Shown: piece after piece, positions 9,657-18,916 of the stretch
Numbering within the stretch: the first letter of the stretch is position 1
Layout: each line of letters opens with the position of its first letter
Assembly (NCBI GenBank): GCA_002410925.1
Contig: DHPR01000012.1
Span: 2,381-66,380, forward strand
Length of the DNA stretch: 64,000 bases
From: UBA5359 sp002410925 [NCBI: bacterium UBP13_UBA5359]
GTDB lineage: Bacteria > UBP13 > UBA5359
Direction of reading: 5' to 3'
Position numbers and translations under genes: made by a program
The notes under the pieces: model-generated
Told to the model about the DNA's origin: nothing
The model's input: only the letters and a program-made list of their open reading frames with translations
Databases searched by the model: none

Positions 9657-11525
9657 CTATGAGAGGAGCAGATGCCCATTCTCTAATCTCAAATGATAAT
9701 CGAAGGAAGCTGTCGGTGAGGAAAAATTATGACTGATAATGAATATTTGCTCGAAGGTATCAGCTACTTCGCCTACGGTAATAAGGCGAATCAGCGCCTC
9801 TGTACGTTCTCTGTCAAAGGAACCAAGCGGTTCGTCCAGGAAGATAAAGGAGGGGGCGCTGCCTCGTTCCTGAGGTAGCGTAGCCATAGCAAAGGCCAGC
9901 CGTAATGCCAGTGAGAACTGATCCCTGGTGCCGCCGCTGAAGATGTTCTTGGAACGCCAGCCGCCTGCCCGCTGATCCCAGACCCGTATACGATAATCTT
10001 CGCCTATCTCCACATCATGATAGCGGTCTGCAGTTAACAGCGGGAGCATGCGCCGCATATAGGCGGTGGTGGCCGGTAGAATACGCCTTACCAGTCGTTC
10101 CCTGGCCCGGGAAGCTAACTCGGCTACGCATTCTCGTAGCGCCAGATCATGCTTCAACGCGGTAAGCTCGGCTTCTGCAGCGGCACGATCCCCGCCAGTA
10201 AAGCTCTCCGTTCCAGCGTATTCCGGCATTAGCGCAAAGACGGCCCCTCTCTTCTGCTCCATCAGGCGCAGATGCTCCTGATGAAGTCTGGACAGCTCCA
10301 GATACCTGCGCCCCTCCTCTGAGAACATAAGACCTGCTCCAATCTGGTCTGCAGAGAATGCCGTTTCGGATGAGAGAAGCCTTTCCAGATGCTCTCGATG
10401 ATAGCACTGGCGGGCTTTGACATCCACCAGGCGCTGCTCCAGAGCATCCAGCTCACCGACAGCCGCCTTTAATTCTTCATGCTGTGCCTTCCGGCTTGCA
10501 GACAGACTCGAACTCTCTGTATCTTTATCTCTCTGCGCCTCTGCGCCTCCATGCTTTTTATAAAGCATAAAGAGAGTTATCAGAGTGGATAAAACAAAGA
10601 TACTTCCGGCAGCAACCATTCCAAACTTCAGTCCGGCAATATATGCGGCCAGGATTCCGGCCAGCAGCGGCCAGATATATTCGGTGGCCTGCGGTCTTAT
10701 CATGGATGCCGTCTCATGCAGTTTGGCTTTCAGAGTTTCTAATTGCTCTTGCGCAGCCATAGCCTCTTCACGGGCAGATAAAAGGCTCTTTATCTCCATT
10801 TCCAGCCTGGAAAGCTCTGCCTCTGCAGCGCTGATCGCCGCAATGGATAGCCTCTTTCCAGCCTGCTGCAATTCATCCGCCAACAGAGCCGTCTCTCTTT
10901 TTAGGTCATTTATCTCCTCATGCAATCCTGCCAGCTTTACCCGAGCTTTTAAACTCTCCAGTTGCTCCAGTTCATGCCGTTTGAAACGGCCTCCCTCTTC
11001 AAGCTCGTTAAGTGCCTCCAGGTTCAACAGGCTGAGAATGGCTTTGCGCCTTTCTGATGCGCTCAATCCCTCCAGCCGCTCCAATTTCTTCTGTTCAACA
11101 AAGACACTGTTAAGAAAGGTCTGCCCATCAAAGCCCAGTTCGGCCGTAATTCTGGAGCGAACGGCACCGACGGAGGATACTTCCTCCGTTATATCTCCAC
11201 TGTCGGAGAAGAGGGTCATGCGTGCGCGCGAGGGTTTGCCGCGGCTCAGCCTGCGTTCCACCTGCAGCCCTTTACGCCCTATGGCCAATGTCACGGAAAC
11301 CGACATCCGCTCGCTATCATAGGTGATAAGATCCTCGAGGGATCCTCTGTTCTCCTCTGTAACCAAAGGCTCTCCAAAAATGCCGAAATAAATAGCCTCA
11401 AAGAGGCTGCTCTTTCCGGCCTCATTGCTGCCTTCTATTAAAAAAGTGCCCTGTTCGGGCAGCTTGAGATCGATATCTTTCAGTCTTTTGAAACCGGATA
11501 CGGCTATATGCCGCAGTTTAATCAT
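9657..11525 (-). CDS. SbcC/Rad50-like ATPase with two central membrane helices (YhaN-like)
   Basis: A 622-aa ABC-type ATPase: Walker A GSNEAGKSS (32-40), Q-loop region FVEQKKLERLEGLSASERR, then coiled coil, ABC signature FSGGTRDQFSLALRLAFA, Walker B FIFLDEPLGSFD and a switch His in IISHNF. Instead of the CxxC zinc hook of SbcC/Rad50, the middle has two hydrophobic helices (about 283-298 and 301-322) between charged coiled coils. That architecture and the GTRDQ signature resemble B. subtilis YhaN. It is much shorter than SbcC (about 1000 aa). It overlaps the nuclease gene upstream by 8 nt, so the two should form a complex. Role in DNA-end processing is inferred. Confidence 0.85.
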   Translation of the reverse strand: MIKLRHIAVSGFKRLKDIDLKLPEQGTFLIEGSNEAGKSSLFEAIYFGIFGEPLVTEENRGSLEDLITYDSERMSVSVTLAIGRKGLQVERRLSRGKPSRARMTLFSDSGDITEEVSSVGAVRSRITAELGFDGQTFLNSVFVEQKKLERLEGLSASERRKAILSLLNLEALNELEEGGRFKRHELEQLESLKARVKLAGLHEEINDLKRETALLADELQQAGKRLSIAAISAAEAELSRLEMEIKSLLSAREEAMAAQEQLETLKAKLHETASMIRPQATEYIWPLLAGILAAYIAGLKFGMVAAGSIFVLSTLITLFMLYKKHGGAEAQRDKDTESSSLSASRKAQHEELKAAVGELDALEQRLVDVKARQCYHREHLERLLSSETAFSADQIGAGLMFSEEGRRYLELSRLHQEHLRLMEQKRGAVFALMPEYAGTESFTGGDRAAAEAELTALKHDLALRECVAELASRARERLVRRILPATTAYMRRMLPLLTADRYHDVEIGEDYRIRVWDQRAGGWRSKNIFSGGTRDQFSLALRLAFAMATLPQERGSAPSFIFLDEPLGSFDRERTEALIRLITVGEVADTFEQIFIISHNFSSPTASFDYHLRLENGHLLLS

Positions 11526-12690
11526 TTGACCGGACTCTCCCTTCTCCGCGCAACCTGGTCAGAGACGCCGCCAGTGCTTCTTCCACCAGCAGGCGTTCAT
11601 TATCCTCACAGCGTGAGGATATCATCTCGGCGGCGGCCCGGCGTAGCTCCTCCTCAGGATCTACAGATATCCCTTTTGTCGGAAATTCCTCTTCGGCCAA
11701 TGTCATACCATTCAGGCCTAAATCAAAATAGAATGACCGCTCCGTACCAAACCGCCAGATATCGGTCAACCGTAAGCGATGATAAGCAACGCGATCCAGC
11801 ATGCCCTCAATATCCAAGCGCAATAAAGATCGTTCATCGACAACCTTTGATAGTCGTTTCAGAACAAAAGAGGTTGGATCATCAAGAGCAAGCTCTTCGG
11901 CCGCTATTCTCAACCGGTGCATCGGCTGTGGTGTAAGCGGTATGAAATCAGCCCGCACCTCTCCTCTTTCAAGCTCCAACGCCCAGAAGCCCGGATTATT
12001 ATCGATTTCACCGAAATCCAGCCTTTCCGTAGCCCCGGCTGAGAGAATCACGGCGCTTCCTGCCCTCTCACGAAAAGCACGATGGTTATGACCAAGAAGC
12101 ACTGCATCGGCTCCGCAAGCCGACAGGCTTTCCCGGCTTGCCACCGGCTCGCCGGCCATCCAGCCGTGACCGGATAGGCTGCAGTGCATAAGCAATACAG
12201 ATGGAAGATTGCCGGGGAAAGAGCATCCTTGCAACGGATCATCGCCGGGCTGTAATCCGGAATCCGACGATACGCCGCCTACAATCAATTCTCCACGGCA
12301 AGTGGATAGACGGACAGCTTCCGGGCCGCCGATGCCGGCAAGATAGAGGACAGCGCTGCTATGGCTTAGTATCCGATGAGGAGCCGTGCTGCCGGGCGCA
12401 TTTGAAGATTTGGGCGTATCGTGGTTGCCGCCGATCAACACTGTCCGTATGCCGCCTGCCTCCAGACGCTTTATCTCGCCCATCGCAAAGGCAATCTCTA
12501 CATTACGCGGATCGGGCTGGTCAAAAAGATCTCCCCCCTGTAAAAAGAGATCGACCTCATTATCAAGCGCATAATCTACAACCTGCGACAGGGCTTGGCG
12601 CAGAAGCAGCCGCCTTCTTTCCAGTTGCGCCGGAGTCATACGCGCATAATAGCAACCCAGATGGTTGTCAGCAGTAAAAACGATTTTCAT
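11518..12690 (-). CDS. SbcD/Mre11-like metallophosphoesterase (YhaO-like)
   Basis: A 390-aa calcineurin-type nuclease subunit. The metal-binding motifs appear in order: D-x-H in TADNHLG (residues 6-12), GGDLFD, GGNHDTP, a His in LLMHCSLSGHG and LGHNHRAF. The C-terminal third should hold the ATPase-binding region. Mre11-family enzymes trim DNA ends with their Rad50 partner, which here is the overlapping downstream gene. The ATPase partner carries membrane helices, so the complex is probably attached to the inner membrane. Confidence 0.88.
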   Translation of the reverse strand: MKIVFTADNHLGCYYARMTPAQLERRRLLLRQALSQVVDYALDNEVDLFLQGGDLFDQPDPRNVEIAFAMGEIKRLEAGGIRTVLIGGNHDTPKSSNAPGSTAPHRILSHSSAVLYLAGIGGPEAVRLSTCRGELIVGGVSSDSGLQPGDDPLQGCSFPGNLPSVLLMHCSLSGHGWMAGEPVASRESLSACGADAVLLGHNHRAFRERAGSAVILSAGATERLDFGEIDNNPGFWALELERGEVRADFIPLTPQPMHRLRIAAEELALDDPTSFVLKRLSKVVDERSLLRLDIEGMLDRVAYHRLRLTDIWRFGTERSFYFDLGLNGMTLAEEEFPTKGISVDPEEELRRAAAEMISSRCEDNERLLVEEALAASLTRLRGEGRVRSND

Positions 12691-12745
12691 ACAGTGATTT
12701 TAACTGAATTGATGCATCTTGTCCAAAGCCAGGACATGCTTGCTG

Positions 12746-14551
12746 CTACTCTATCTCACCCATATCCAGCAGGTGAGGAGTAATAAAGATCACCAGCTCG
12801 GAATCACGAGTGGTCTTTGTCTTATTGCTGAAGAGGCTGCCGACCAACGGCAGGTCGCCCAGCAGAGGGATTTTAGTCTGGTTATGAAGTTCTTCGGATG
12901 ATATCAGACCGCCGATGCTGATACTCTGGCCGTCCTTAACCCGAATGCTGGTATCCACCCGGCGCTGAGATACTTCCGGCAGCCCGTCGGCGGTGATTCC
13001 GGAGACGTTGCTGACTTCGGGATGTATATCTACGGTTATGTCGCCGGAAGCACCCACCCAGGGCACTATTTTGAGAGTGGTGCCGGCGTGGATGGTCTGA
13101 ATACGGGTGGTAATATAAGTGCTGCCGGCTGAACCCTGTTCGGTAGTTATCTTGTAGTTTAATTGCTTGCCTACATTTATCAGCGCTTCATAGCCATTCA
13201 ACACGGTAAGCCTGGGATTAGCCTTGACTTCGGCTTTGCCTTCTTCAATAAGGGCAACGACCTTGGCCAGAAGCCTCTTGCTCAGGCTACCGGTGGAGTC
13301 GTAATTCACGATGCCGTCCTTGCCGTCAACAGCAAGCTGACCGTTCTCAAAGTTAAGATCCACACCCAGGTCCCTGACCAGATTGCGATTGACTTCCACT
13401 ATAAGCACATCTATAGATATCTGAGGTACGGGCGTATCCACCTTGGAGATAAATTGCCTCAAATCCTCTATCTGGTCATCGGTACCGGTGAATATGATGG
13501 AGTTCTGATCCTTGTTTATATCTATATTGGCGACCATCAAGCTTTTAGGAAGTATCTTCCTGATATCCTCCGCCTTATAGTAAGATATGCGGAATATCTC
13601 CGTTCGAACGAACATGGCGGCTGAGGGGCTGTTGGGAGAGGGATCCCCCACGAGATAAACATCGCCGTCTCTCTTATAGACAAATCTCGATCCTGACAGG
13701 ATCTTCTTCAGAGCTTCATCAATCGTAACTCCGGTCAACTTGATATTTGCCAATCTGTCCTGGACATTGCCGAAAACGACTATATCTTTGCCGCTCTGTT
13801 CGCTGACTATCTGCAGAAGGTCTGTAAGATTTATATTGGTCTCTTCTATCGTTAGCTTCTCCTTGGGCGGGCCACTGCGGCGATAATTTCTTTGCTGCGC
13901 TCTGCCGGGATTAGGTATCTCCTTATCCACGATGATGAGCCCGTTATCCTGTCTGTAGAAGAGTCCATGCGCAGAAGAGATGGCTGTAAGGGCTTCTTCC
14001 AGGGATACGTCTTTAATCTTGAAGCATGTTTTGCCGGTTATTTGAGCGGTAGGCACCACGTTAATACCCGCTGCCGATCCAATACGGCGAAGAACATCAG
14101 GCAGTTCGGAATCTTCGGCATGACAGAATATTCTGCCGTTTATTAATTCCACTTCAGCGGGACCGGAAATAGGATTGCGGCTGACCAGATAGATATTATC
14201 CATCTTTTTATAGTTGAAACCATTGAGAAAAAGAACGCTCCTCAGGCCATCCTCAAGAGTCACTTCATGTAAATCAACGGATATTTTGCCCTGAACGGTA
14301 GCATCGGCTACAATGTTGACTCCGGTCTGGGTACTGATTAATGTCAGAATATTCCTGATATCTCCATCCTTGACGGAGAGAGCCTTTATCATATTGCCGT
14401 CAGCATATATAATGGAGCAAAGCAGGAGTATAAAACCGGCAAATAAGAGGCTGGAACACCGGTAAAAAACCTTTTTGGGCACCCTGACAACCGGAGCTTG
14501 GCCATCTGCATCCTGTTTTAAAAGGCTTTCCCTATTCTCCCTGCCTTTCAA
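12746..14551 (-). CDS. Secretin, type IV pilus/type II secretion outer-membrane channel (PilQ/GspD family)
   Basis: A 601-aa protein with an N-terminal hydrophobic segment (about 30-50), an STN-type domain (NILTLISTQTGVNIVADATV), further N-domains with the same repeating pattern, and a C-terminal secretin domain (LTVLNGYEALINVGKQL; IPLLGDLPLVGSLF near the end). It would form the outer-membrane ring for pili or secreted proteins. Its start overlaps the preceding gene by 4 nt. The usual AMIN domains of PilQ are not obvious, so GspD-like is also possible. The H-X9-DG prepilins elsewhere in the window could be clients of such a machine. Confidence 0.88.
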   Translation of the reverse strand: MKGRENRESLLKQDADGQAPVVRVPKKVFYRCSSLLFAGFILLLCSIIYADGNMIKALSVKDGDIRNILTLISTQTGVNIVADATVQGKISVDLHEVTLEDGLRSVLFLNGFNYKKMDNIYLVSRNPISGPAEVELINGRIFCHAEDSELPDVLRRIGSAAGINVVPTAQITGKTCFKIKDVSLEEALTAISSAHGLFYRQDNGLIIVDKEIPNPGRAQQRNYRRSGPPKEKLTIEETNINLTDLLQIVSEQSGKDIVVFGNVQDRLANIKLTGVTIDEALKKILSGSRFVYKRDGDVYLVGDPSPNSPSAAMFVRTEIFRISYYKAEDIRKILPKSLMVANIDINKDQNSIIFTGTDDQIEDLRQFISKVDTPVPQISIDVLIVEVNRNLVRDLGVDLNFENGQLAVDGKDGIVNYDSTGSLSKRLLAKVVALIEEGKAEVKANPRLTVLNGYEALINVGKQLNYKITTEQGSAGSTYITTRIQTIHAGTTLKIVPWVGASGDITVDIHPEVSNVSGITADGLPEVSQRRVDTSIRVKDGQSISIGGLISSEELHNQTKIPLLGDLPLVGSLFSNKTKTTRDSELVIFITPHLLDMGEIE

Positions 14552-15417
14552 AGCTTCAACTCCATTCTCTTACCATCTTTATCCAGAATAACGCTTTTGA
14601 ATAAGATAGCGGCAACAATATATCCTTCTGAAAGAGAAGCGCCGGCATTGACTACGTAAGCCTTTTCACCCTCGCTGATCAATGCTGTTTCTTTGTCCTG
14701 GAGGCGCATCACGGCTTCCAGACGATAAGGAGGCACTTTCTCCTGTGCCGGTATCGATATTTCAGCAGATTTATCGATAGCTTTATCGGTGTTGGTGAAT
14801 TTACCCTCTGCTTTCGGCGAAGCAGGGGTAATGGAAACGGCATGAGAAGCAATCGGAGTTTTTTTCTGAAGGGATAACCCTTTCTGTCTACCGGCTGATA
14901 AGAGAGGGTTGAGCGGCTTGAAAGGATCAGAGCGGCCTGTAGACGGCATATCGATTATCTTTATCGTATTGCCGTACAATGGAACGGCCACGCTGTTTTC
15001 GATAACAACCGGCTGATAATCCTCGGCCGGGGCGACAATCCGCACGGCGTCTATAGCAGAAGAAGAATGGGGCGCAGCCTTAGCAAGCATATCCTTTTGC
15101 CGTAATATGCTTGCCTGTTTGTTTATAACTGCTCTGTGTGCTACCATGCCCTGAATGTGCCGGGCAAATAAGAGTATCAATAGAGCTGCACACACCAGCG
15201 CAGGCAGCTTCCAACGTATCGGCAGCATCTCCTCAACCGACGCGGACACAGCATAAAACGGCTGTGCATTCGACTCCGGCAACAGCTCTCTCTCGATATT
15301 TCCGGTTTCCGACCCGCTTAAAAAATAGGTATTGCTCTCGTCATCTTCAACCGGGTCGGGACCGGAAGCAAGGCCGGTATCGATACCGGTATCGATATTG
15401 GAATCGTCAGACCTCAT
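14548..15417 (-). CDS. PilP/GspC-like inner-membrane partner of the secretin
   Basis: A 289-aa single-pass protein: acidic cytoplasmic N-terminus, one membrane helix at about 72-88 (PALVCAALLILLFARHI), a long low-complexity linker, the PilP-like phrase GRSDPFKPL, and a C-terminal small beta domain (about 235-289) like the homology region of GspC/PilP that docks onto the secretin. The N-terminus contains a short repeat, IDTGIDTG, encoded by a 16-bp perfect palindrome. It is coupled to the secretin by a 4-nt overlap. Assignment to PilP versus GspC is unresolved. Confidence 0.65.
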   Translation of the reverse strand: MRSDDSNIDTGIDTGLASGPDPVEDDESNTYFLSGSETGNIERELLPESNAQPFYAVSASVEEMLPIRWKLPALVCAALLILLFARHIQGMVAHRAVINKQASILRQKDMLAKAAPHSSSAIDAVRIVAPAEDYQPVVIENSVAVPLYGNTIKIIDMPSTGRSDPFKPLNPLLSAGRQKGLSLQKKTPIASHAVSITPASPKAEGKFTNTDKAIDKSAEISIPAQEKVPPYRLEAVMRLQDKETALISEGEKAYVVNAGASLSEGYIVAAILFKSVILDKDGKRMELKL

Positions 15418-15497
15418 TGCCGATCCTCCTGCTTAACCTCTTGCAAGTAATTCGACAAATATTCTGCCAATTCCTTTAGTCGCCGTCCAAACGTGTC
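15414..15497 (-). pseudogene. Orphan 3' end of a lost gene upstream of the PilP/GspC-like gene
   Basis: An open frame of 27 sense codons (TFGRRLKELAEYLSNYLQEV and on) ends in TGA overlapping the ATG of the next gene by 4 nt, exactly as true neighbouring genes do here. Yet the frame is closed by a stop at 15498-15500 and has no convincing start. The peptide looks like an amphipathic C-terminal helix. I read it as the tail of a former pilus/secretion gene (PilM, PilN or PilO would be expected here) whose body was deleted. Chance openness of 28 codons cannot be excluded. Confidence 0.35.
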
Positions 15498-15508
15498 TCA
15501 AAGGCCTA

Positions 15509-16495
15509 TCAGACGCATTCCGGCTTACCGCTGGCTATGGAACGATAAGCTGCCAGTGCTACCTCAAGAGCTCTCAGGCCATCTTCGCCCGTTATAGAGG
15601 GCTCTCTGTCGCTACCCAGGCAATCGACCCAGTCACGAATCAACCCCATATCGGTGTTGCTGCCCCAGCCTGCCCAGCCGTAGCTCATATTCTCATCGGA
15701 ATAGTGATCTAAACGCTGTATAAAAGCATCGACGCCGGCTACTCCTTCGGTACCTGTAAACTCCATATAGACATCGCCCCAGGTTGGAAAGGACTTCGGA
15801 CGAGACCAACTGGTATCCAGAGTAGCAAAGATACCATTATCGTAGCTAATAGTCAGCAAACCTGCATCCTCAGCCTCTATATCATTGAACATAGTGCCTG
15901 CTTCGGCATATACCTCAATTGCCTCGGCTCCCGTATACCAGCGCAACAGATCGGCCACATGCACCGTATGATCTATGATCGCCCCGCCGCCGGAGAGCCG
16001 GGAATCTACAAACCATCCTCCGGGCATACGTCCACGATTGGTAGCTTTTACCGCCACTATCTCTCCCAGGCGCCCTTCACGCACTATATCCCGGACCTGG
16101 GCTACTGCCGGTGAGAAGCGACAGGGAAAGGCTGTCTGCAGCCTGACCTTTGCTTGCCGGCAAAGGTCTATCATCTTGCGGGCATCGTCAGCATTGGTGG
16201 ATATGGGCTTTTCACATAGTATATCCGCGCCGGCCGCAGCCGCCATTTCAGTCATTTCCAGATGACGATAGTTTTCAGAACAGATAACCACTCCGTCAAG
16301 ATTCTGCTTCAATAGGCTGTCATAACTCTTATAGTAATCGGTATTATGGGCTTCGGCAGCAGCTCTGCCTCTGGCGTCATCCTCATCGGCAACCCCAACC
16401 AGCTCCACCTGCGGCATCTTTTCCAGGCAAGAAGCATAGCTGCCGGCATGCATATGGGCAAAGCTCATCATCCCAACCCTTATCCTCTTCATCAT
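15509..16495 (-). CDS. Gfo/Idh/MocA-family NAD(P)-dependent dehydrogenase
   Basis: A 328-aa oxidoreductase with an N-terminal Rossmann domain and the family EKP motif (DILCEKPIS, near residue 95), followed by the alpha/beta substrate domain. The usual GxGxxG is replaced by GMMSFAHMHAGSY, a variant seen in one subgroup of the family. Substrates are probably sugars or inositols. It overlaps the next dehydrogenase gene by 4 nt, so the two are co-translated and may act in sequence (oxidation at one carbon, reduction at another). Confidence 0.9.
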   Translation of the reverse strand: MMKRIRVGMMSFAHMHAGSYASCLEKMPQVELVGVADEDDARGRAAAEAHNTDYYKSYDSLLKQNLDGVVICSENYRHLEMTEMAAAAGADILCEKPISTNADDARKMIDLCRQAKVRLQTAFPCRFSPAVAQVRDIVREGRLGEIVAVKATNRGRMPGGWFVDSRLSGGGAIIDHTVHVADLLRWYTGAEAIEVYAEAGTMFNDIEAEDAGLLTISYDNGIFATLDTSWSRPKSFPTWGDVYMEFTGTEGVAGVDAFIQRLDHYSDENMSYGWAGWGSNTDMGLIRDWVDCLGSDREPSITGEDGLRALEVALAAYRSIASGKPECV

Positions 16496-17490
16496 CTCAG
16501 CACCTCCACCGGCTGTCCAGTGGAAATCGATTCCAGAACAGCTAATGATATTTTCAACGCTTCCACGGCATCCTCTCCGCTTATCGGAGGCTCCTCCTCA
16601 CTTTTGATTGCTTTTAGAAAATCAGCAATCTCCAGCCGATAGGGATCGTCCTCTTCTGCCAGAGGGCTATTAGGCACAGCTACCGCATTACCTGCTCCGC
16701 CGCTGCCGGTAAACGCCAGCTTGATTGGCGCAGAATCATCATTGTTGAAGGTGATGAGGCCTTTGTCTCCGGCTACCTCCAGGCAGGTTTTGAAGCCGTC
16801 CGGGCGCATCCACGTTCCCTCCACATGAGCTATGGCCCCATTTGCAAAGCGCAGAGTGACCAGGGCATAATCTTTATGCTCTCCGGCCTTCTCCACCAAT
16901 CCTTTGGCATAGACTCTGATTACATCTCCCAGACTCCATCGCAGCCAATCAAAATCGTGAATTATCATATCCAGAACCAAGCCGCCGCTCTTGCTCTTAT
17001 CTGCATACCAGTCTCCGGAAGCCTGCGGAAAAGAACCTCCCCGGCTGGTACTTACCATTCCAACTTTGCCTACGGCTCCCTTGTCTATCATTGCCTTAGC
17101 GGCAGCATATTCAGGGAAATAGCGCAAAACGTGTCCTACCATGAAGGCTACGCCGGCCTTTCGGCAGGCCTCGGTCATTTCCAGGCCATCTTCCACCGTC
17201 ATAGCTATGGGCTTTTCGCAAAATATATGCTTTCCGGCAGCTGCTGCCGTCAGCACACACTTCTTATGATATGGAGTGGGCGTGGTTATGCTGACGATAT
17301 CTATATCCTCCTCCGCCAGCATTTTTTCCATATTGTCATATGCCGAGGCAGAGTAGCTTTCAGCCAGGCGCTCTGCAGCTTCAAGCCTTATATCCAGCAC
17401 AGCCATCACCCGGCTATCGGGCAGAGCATCATAGTGCCCGGCATGTACGCCACCCATCGTCCCTGCTCCTATAATAGCAACATTAAACAA
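16492..17490 (-). CDS. Gfo/Idh/MocA-family dehydrogenase (myo-inositol dehydrogenase-like)
   Basis: A 332-aa member of the same family with a canonical Rossmann motif GAGTMGGVHAGHY, the EKP motif in IFCEKPIAM, and the downstream catalytic region GGLVLDMIIHDFDWLRW with its conserved D-x-x-x-H-D. It is clearly more canonical than its neighbour. It lies 13 nt after a ROK repressor gene, which probably governs both dehydrogenases. Physiological substrate unknown. Confidence 0.92.
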   Translation of the reverse strand: MFNVAIIGAGTMGGVHAGHYDALPDSRVMAVLDIRLEAAERLAESYSASAYDNMEKMLAEEDIDIVSITTPTPYHKKCVLTAAAAGKHIFCEKPIAMTVEDGLEMTEACRKAGVAFMVGHVLRYFPEYAAAKAMIDKGAVGKVGMVSTSRGGSFPQASGDWYADKSKSGGLVLDMIIHDFDWLRWSLGDVIRVYAKGLVEKAGEHKDYALVTLRFANGAIAHVEGTWMRPDGFKTCLEVAGDKGLITFNNDDSAPIKLAFTGSGGAGNAVAVPNSPLAEEDDPYRLEIADFLKAIKSEEEPPISGEDAVEALKISLAVLESISTGQPVEVLR

Positions 17491-17503
17491 TATTACACCT
17501 CCG

Positions 17504-18721
17504 TCAAACCCAGCATAAACCGGGTGAATTCATAATTTCTCTTATCTGAACCGTGGCCGGCCCTATTATGCCTGCCTCTCTTCCCAGGCAGGCCGGAACT
17601 ACTATTACACGTGAAGCCGGCACAGACAAGGCGCGGCAACCGATGGTCTGTCTTATGGAAGACAGAAAGGGCTCGCCCAGGTCTGCTGCCGGCCCGGCGA
17701 TGATAACTCTCTCGAGGTTGATAAGGTTTATGACGCTGGCAATACCGGCGCCTATGTACTCTCCCGCTCTTCTGGCAGCCTGAGCAGCCAGCTCATCCTC
17801 CTGCTCCAGCGCCGCTATAATCATCTCCAGCGTAAGCTTGTCCGCCTGGCCTTCACACATTTGGGATAATATGGAAACCCTGCCCTGCTTGAGCATATCG
17901 CCGGCCCAGCGTACTATGGCCGGCCCGGCAGCCAGCGTTTCAAGGCATCCCCAGGCACCGCACTTGCATGGAGGACCATCAATATCTACTACCATATGTC
18001 CCAGCTCTCCGGTAGAGCCGTCTCGGCCGCGATGCAGCTCACCGTTTAGAATCAGACCGGCTCCGATACCTGCGCCTATAGTAACACAGAACAGATCGGC
18101 GGCACCCTGCCCCGCACCATCGTACATTTCCGCCAGGGCATTGGCATTGCAATCATTCTCTACTGTTGTCCTCAGCCCGGTTCTCTCTTCTATCAGAGAC
18201 TTCAACGGTATGCCGCGCCAGCCCAGGTTGCTGGCCTCGGAGACCACGCCCGTTTCCGGCTCAACCAGGCCGGTAATACCTATGCCTATGCCGAATATTC
18301 TGATTCGGCCGGCCACTCCGTGCCTTATGGTTTCGATCATCTCTGCAATCTTAGCAATAGCCGACATAGGAGACAGCTCGGTTATGTCCTCTTCATATAC
18401 TCGGTCTATCCCGGCGCCTAAATCCACCAGGCCGGCACGAATTCTACCGGACACCAATTCCACTCCGATTACATAGCCTGCCCCGGGAGCGAATTTCAAA
18501 AGAACCGGACGTCGGCCACCGGCCGATTCTTCATGTCCGGCTTCATGAACAAAGCCCCTTTGCAAAAGATCATCTACGATATTGGTAACCGTGGCTGAAC
18601 TGAGAGAGACTATCTCCGTCAAGGCAGTTCTGGATACAGGCCCTTTATCACGAATAGCCCGTAAAATCAAAGATTTGTTCATCTCGTGCATTAAACGTCT
18701 GTTGCCTATAGTTGCATCCAT
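17504..18721 (-). CDS. ROK-family transcriptional repressor (NagC/XylR-like)
   Basis: A 405-aa protein with an N-terminal MarR-like winged helix (SRTALTEIVSLSSATVTNIV, about 30-50) and a ROK sugar-kinase-like domain. The ATP-site motif appears as VENDCNANALAE, and the ROK zinc motif C-x-C-G-x-x-G-C is present in PPCKCGAWGCLE. ROK repressors leave DNA on binding a sugar or sugar phosphate. It is first in a unit with the two Gfo/Idh genes, so it is probably their local regulator. Confidence 0.92.
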   Translation of the reverse strand: MDATIGNRRLMHEMNKSLILRAIRDKGPVSRTALTEIVSLSSATVTNIVDDLLQRGFVHEAGHEESAGGRRPVLLKFAPGAGYVIGVELVSGRIRAGLVDLGAGIDRVYEEDITELSPMSAIAKIAEMIETIRHGVAGRIRIFGIGIGITGLVEPETGVVSEASNLGWRGIPLKSLIEERTGLRTTVENDCNANALAEMYDGAGQGAADLFCVTIGAGIGAGLILNGELHRGRDGSTGELGHMVVDIDGPPCKCGAWGCLETLAAGPAIVRWAGDMLKQGRVSILSQMCEGQADKLTLEMIIAALEQEDELAAQAARRAGEYIGAGIASVINLINLERVIIAGPAADLGEPFLSSIRQTIGCRALSVPASRVIVVPACLGREAGIIGPATVQIREIMNSPGLCWV

Positions 18722-18916
18722 TAAGCCCTTTTCACCTCTTAAGCTTCTTTGCGGCTTCTTATGCCTGTTTTACAAGCAGGTAGAAGGAGCTTTTTTTATT
18801 CATAAAAATAATAGCCTATTATTGAATTCTATGCCTTTTAAAGAAATCCTTTTAAAAGAAACCGGCATTTCAGAGCTTTGCAGATGCAAATGCATCTCCG
18901 TACTGAACGACACTCC
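18722..18916 (-). promoter_or_regulatory. Intergenic region before the ROK unit, with tandem and inverted repeats
   Basis: This 195-nt spacer separates the end of the lipid A operon from the ROK gene. Next to the lpxB-like stop is a 16-bp inverted repeat (AGATGCA-AA-TGCATCT, 18882-18897) without a T-run. Further on are two near-identical tandem 14-mers (CCTTTTAAAGAAAT at 18834-18847, CCTTTTAAAAGAAA at 18848-18861), about 115 nt before the ROK start. Repressor binding to the tandem repeats is possible but untested; no promoter is clear. Confidence 0.3.

Noticed and set aside
10585-11322. 245-codon plus-strand open frame rich in Ser and Leu
   Set aside because: Antisense to the SbcC-like coiled-coil region; composition reflects the charged heptads on the real strand.
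15371-15399. Palindromic CCGGTATCGATACCGG repeat
   Set aside because: It encodes the short IDTGIDTG repeat of the PilP/GspC-like protein; a coding explanation suffices.
15509-17490. The two Gfo/Idh genes as certain GnnA partners of the lipid A operon
   Set aside because: They form a unit with the ROK repressor and are separated from the lpx operon; sugar catabolism is at least as likely, so the link is kept only as a possibility.
16825-17535. 236-codon plus-strand open frame
   Set aside because: Antisense to an intact Gfo/Idh gene with clear catalytic motifs; no family similarity of its own.
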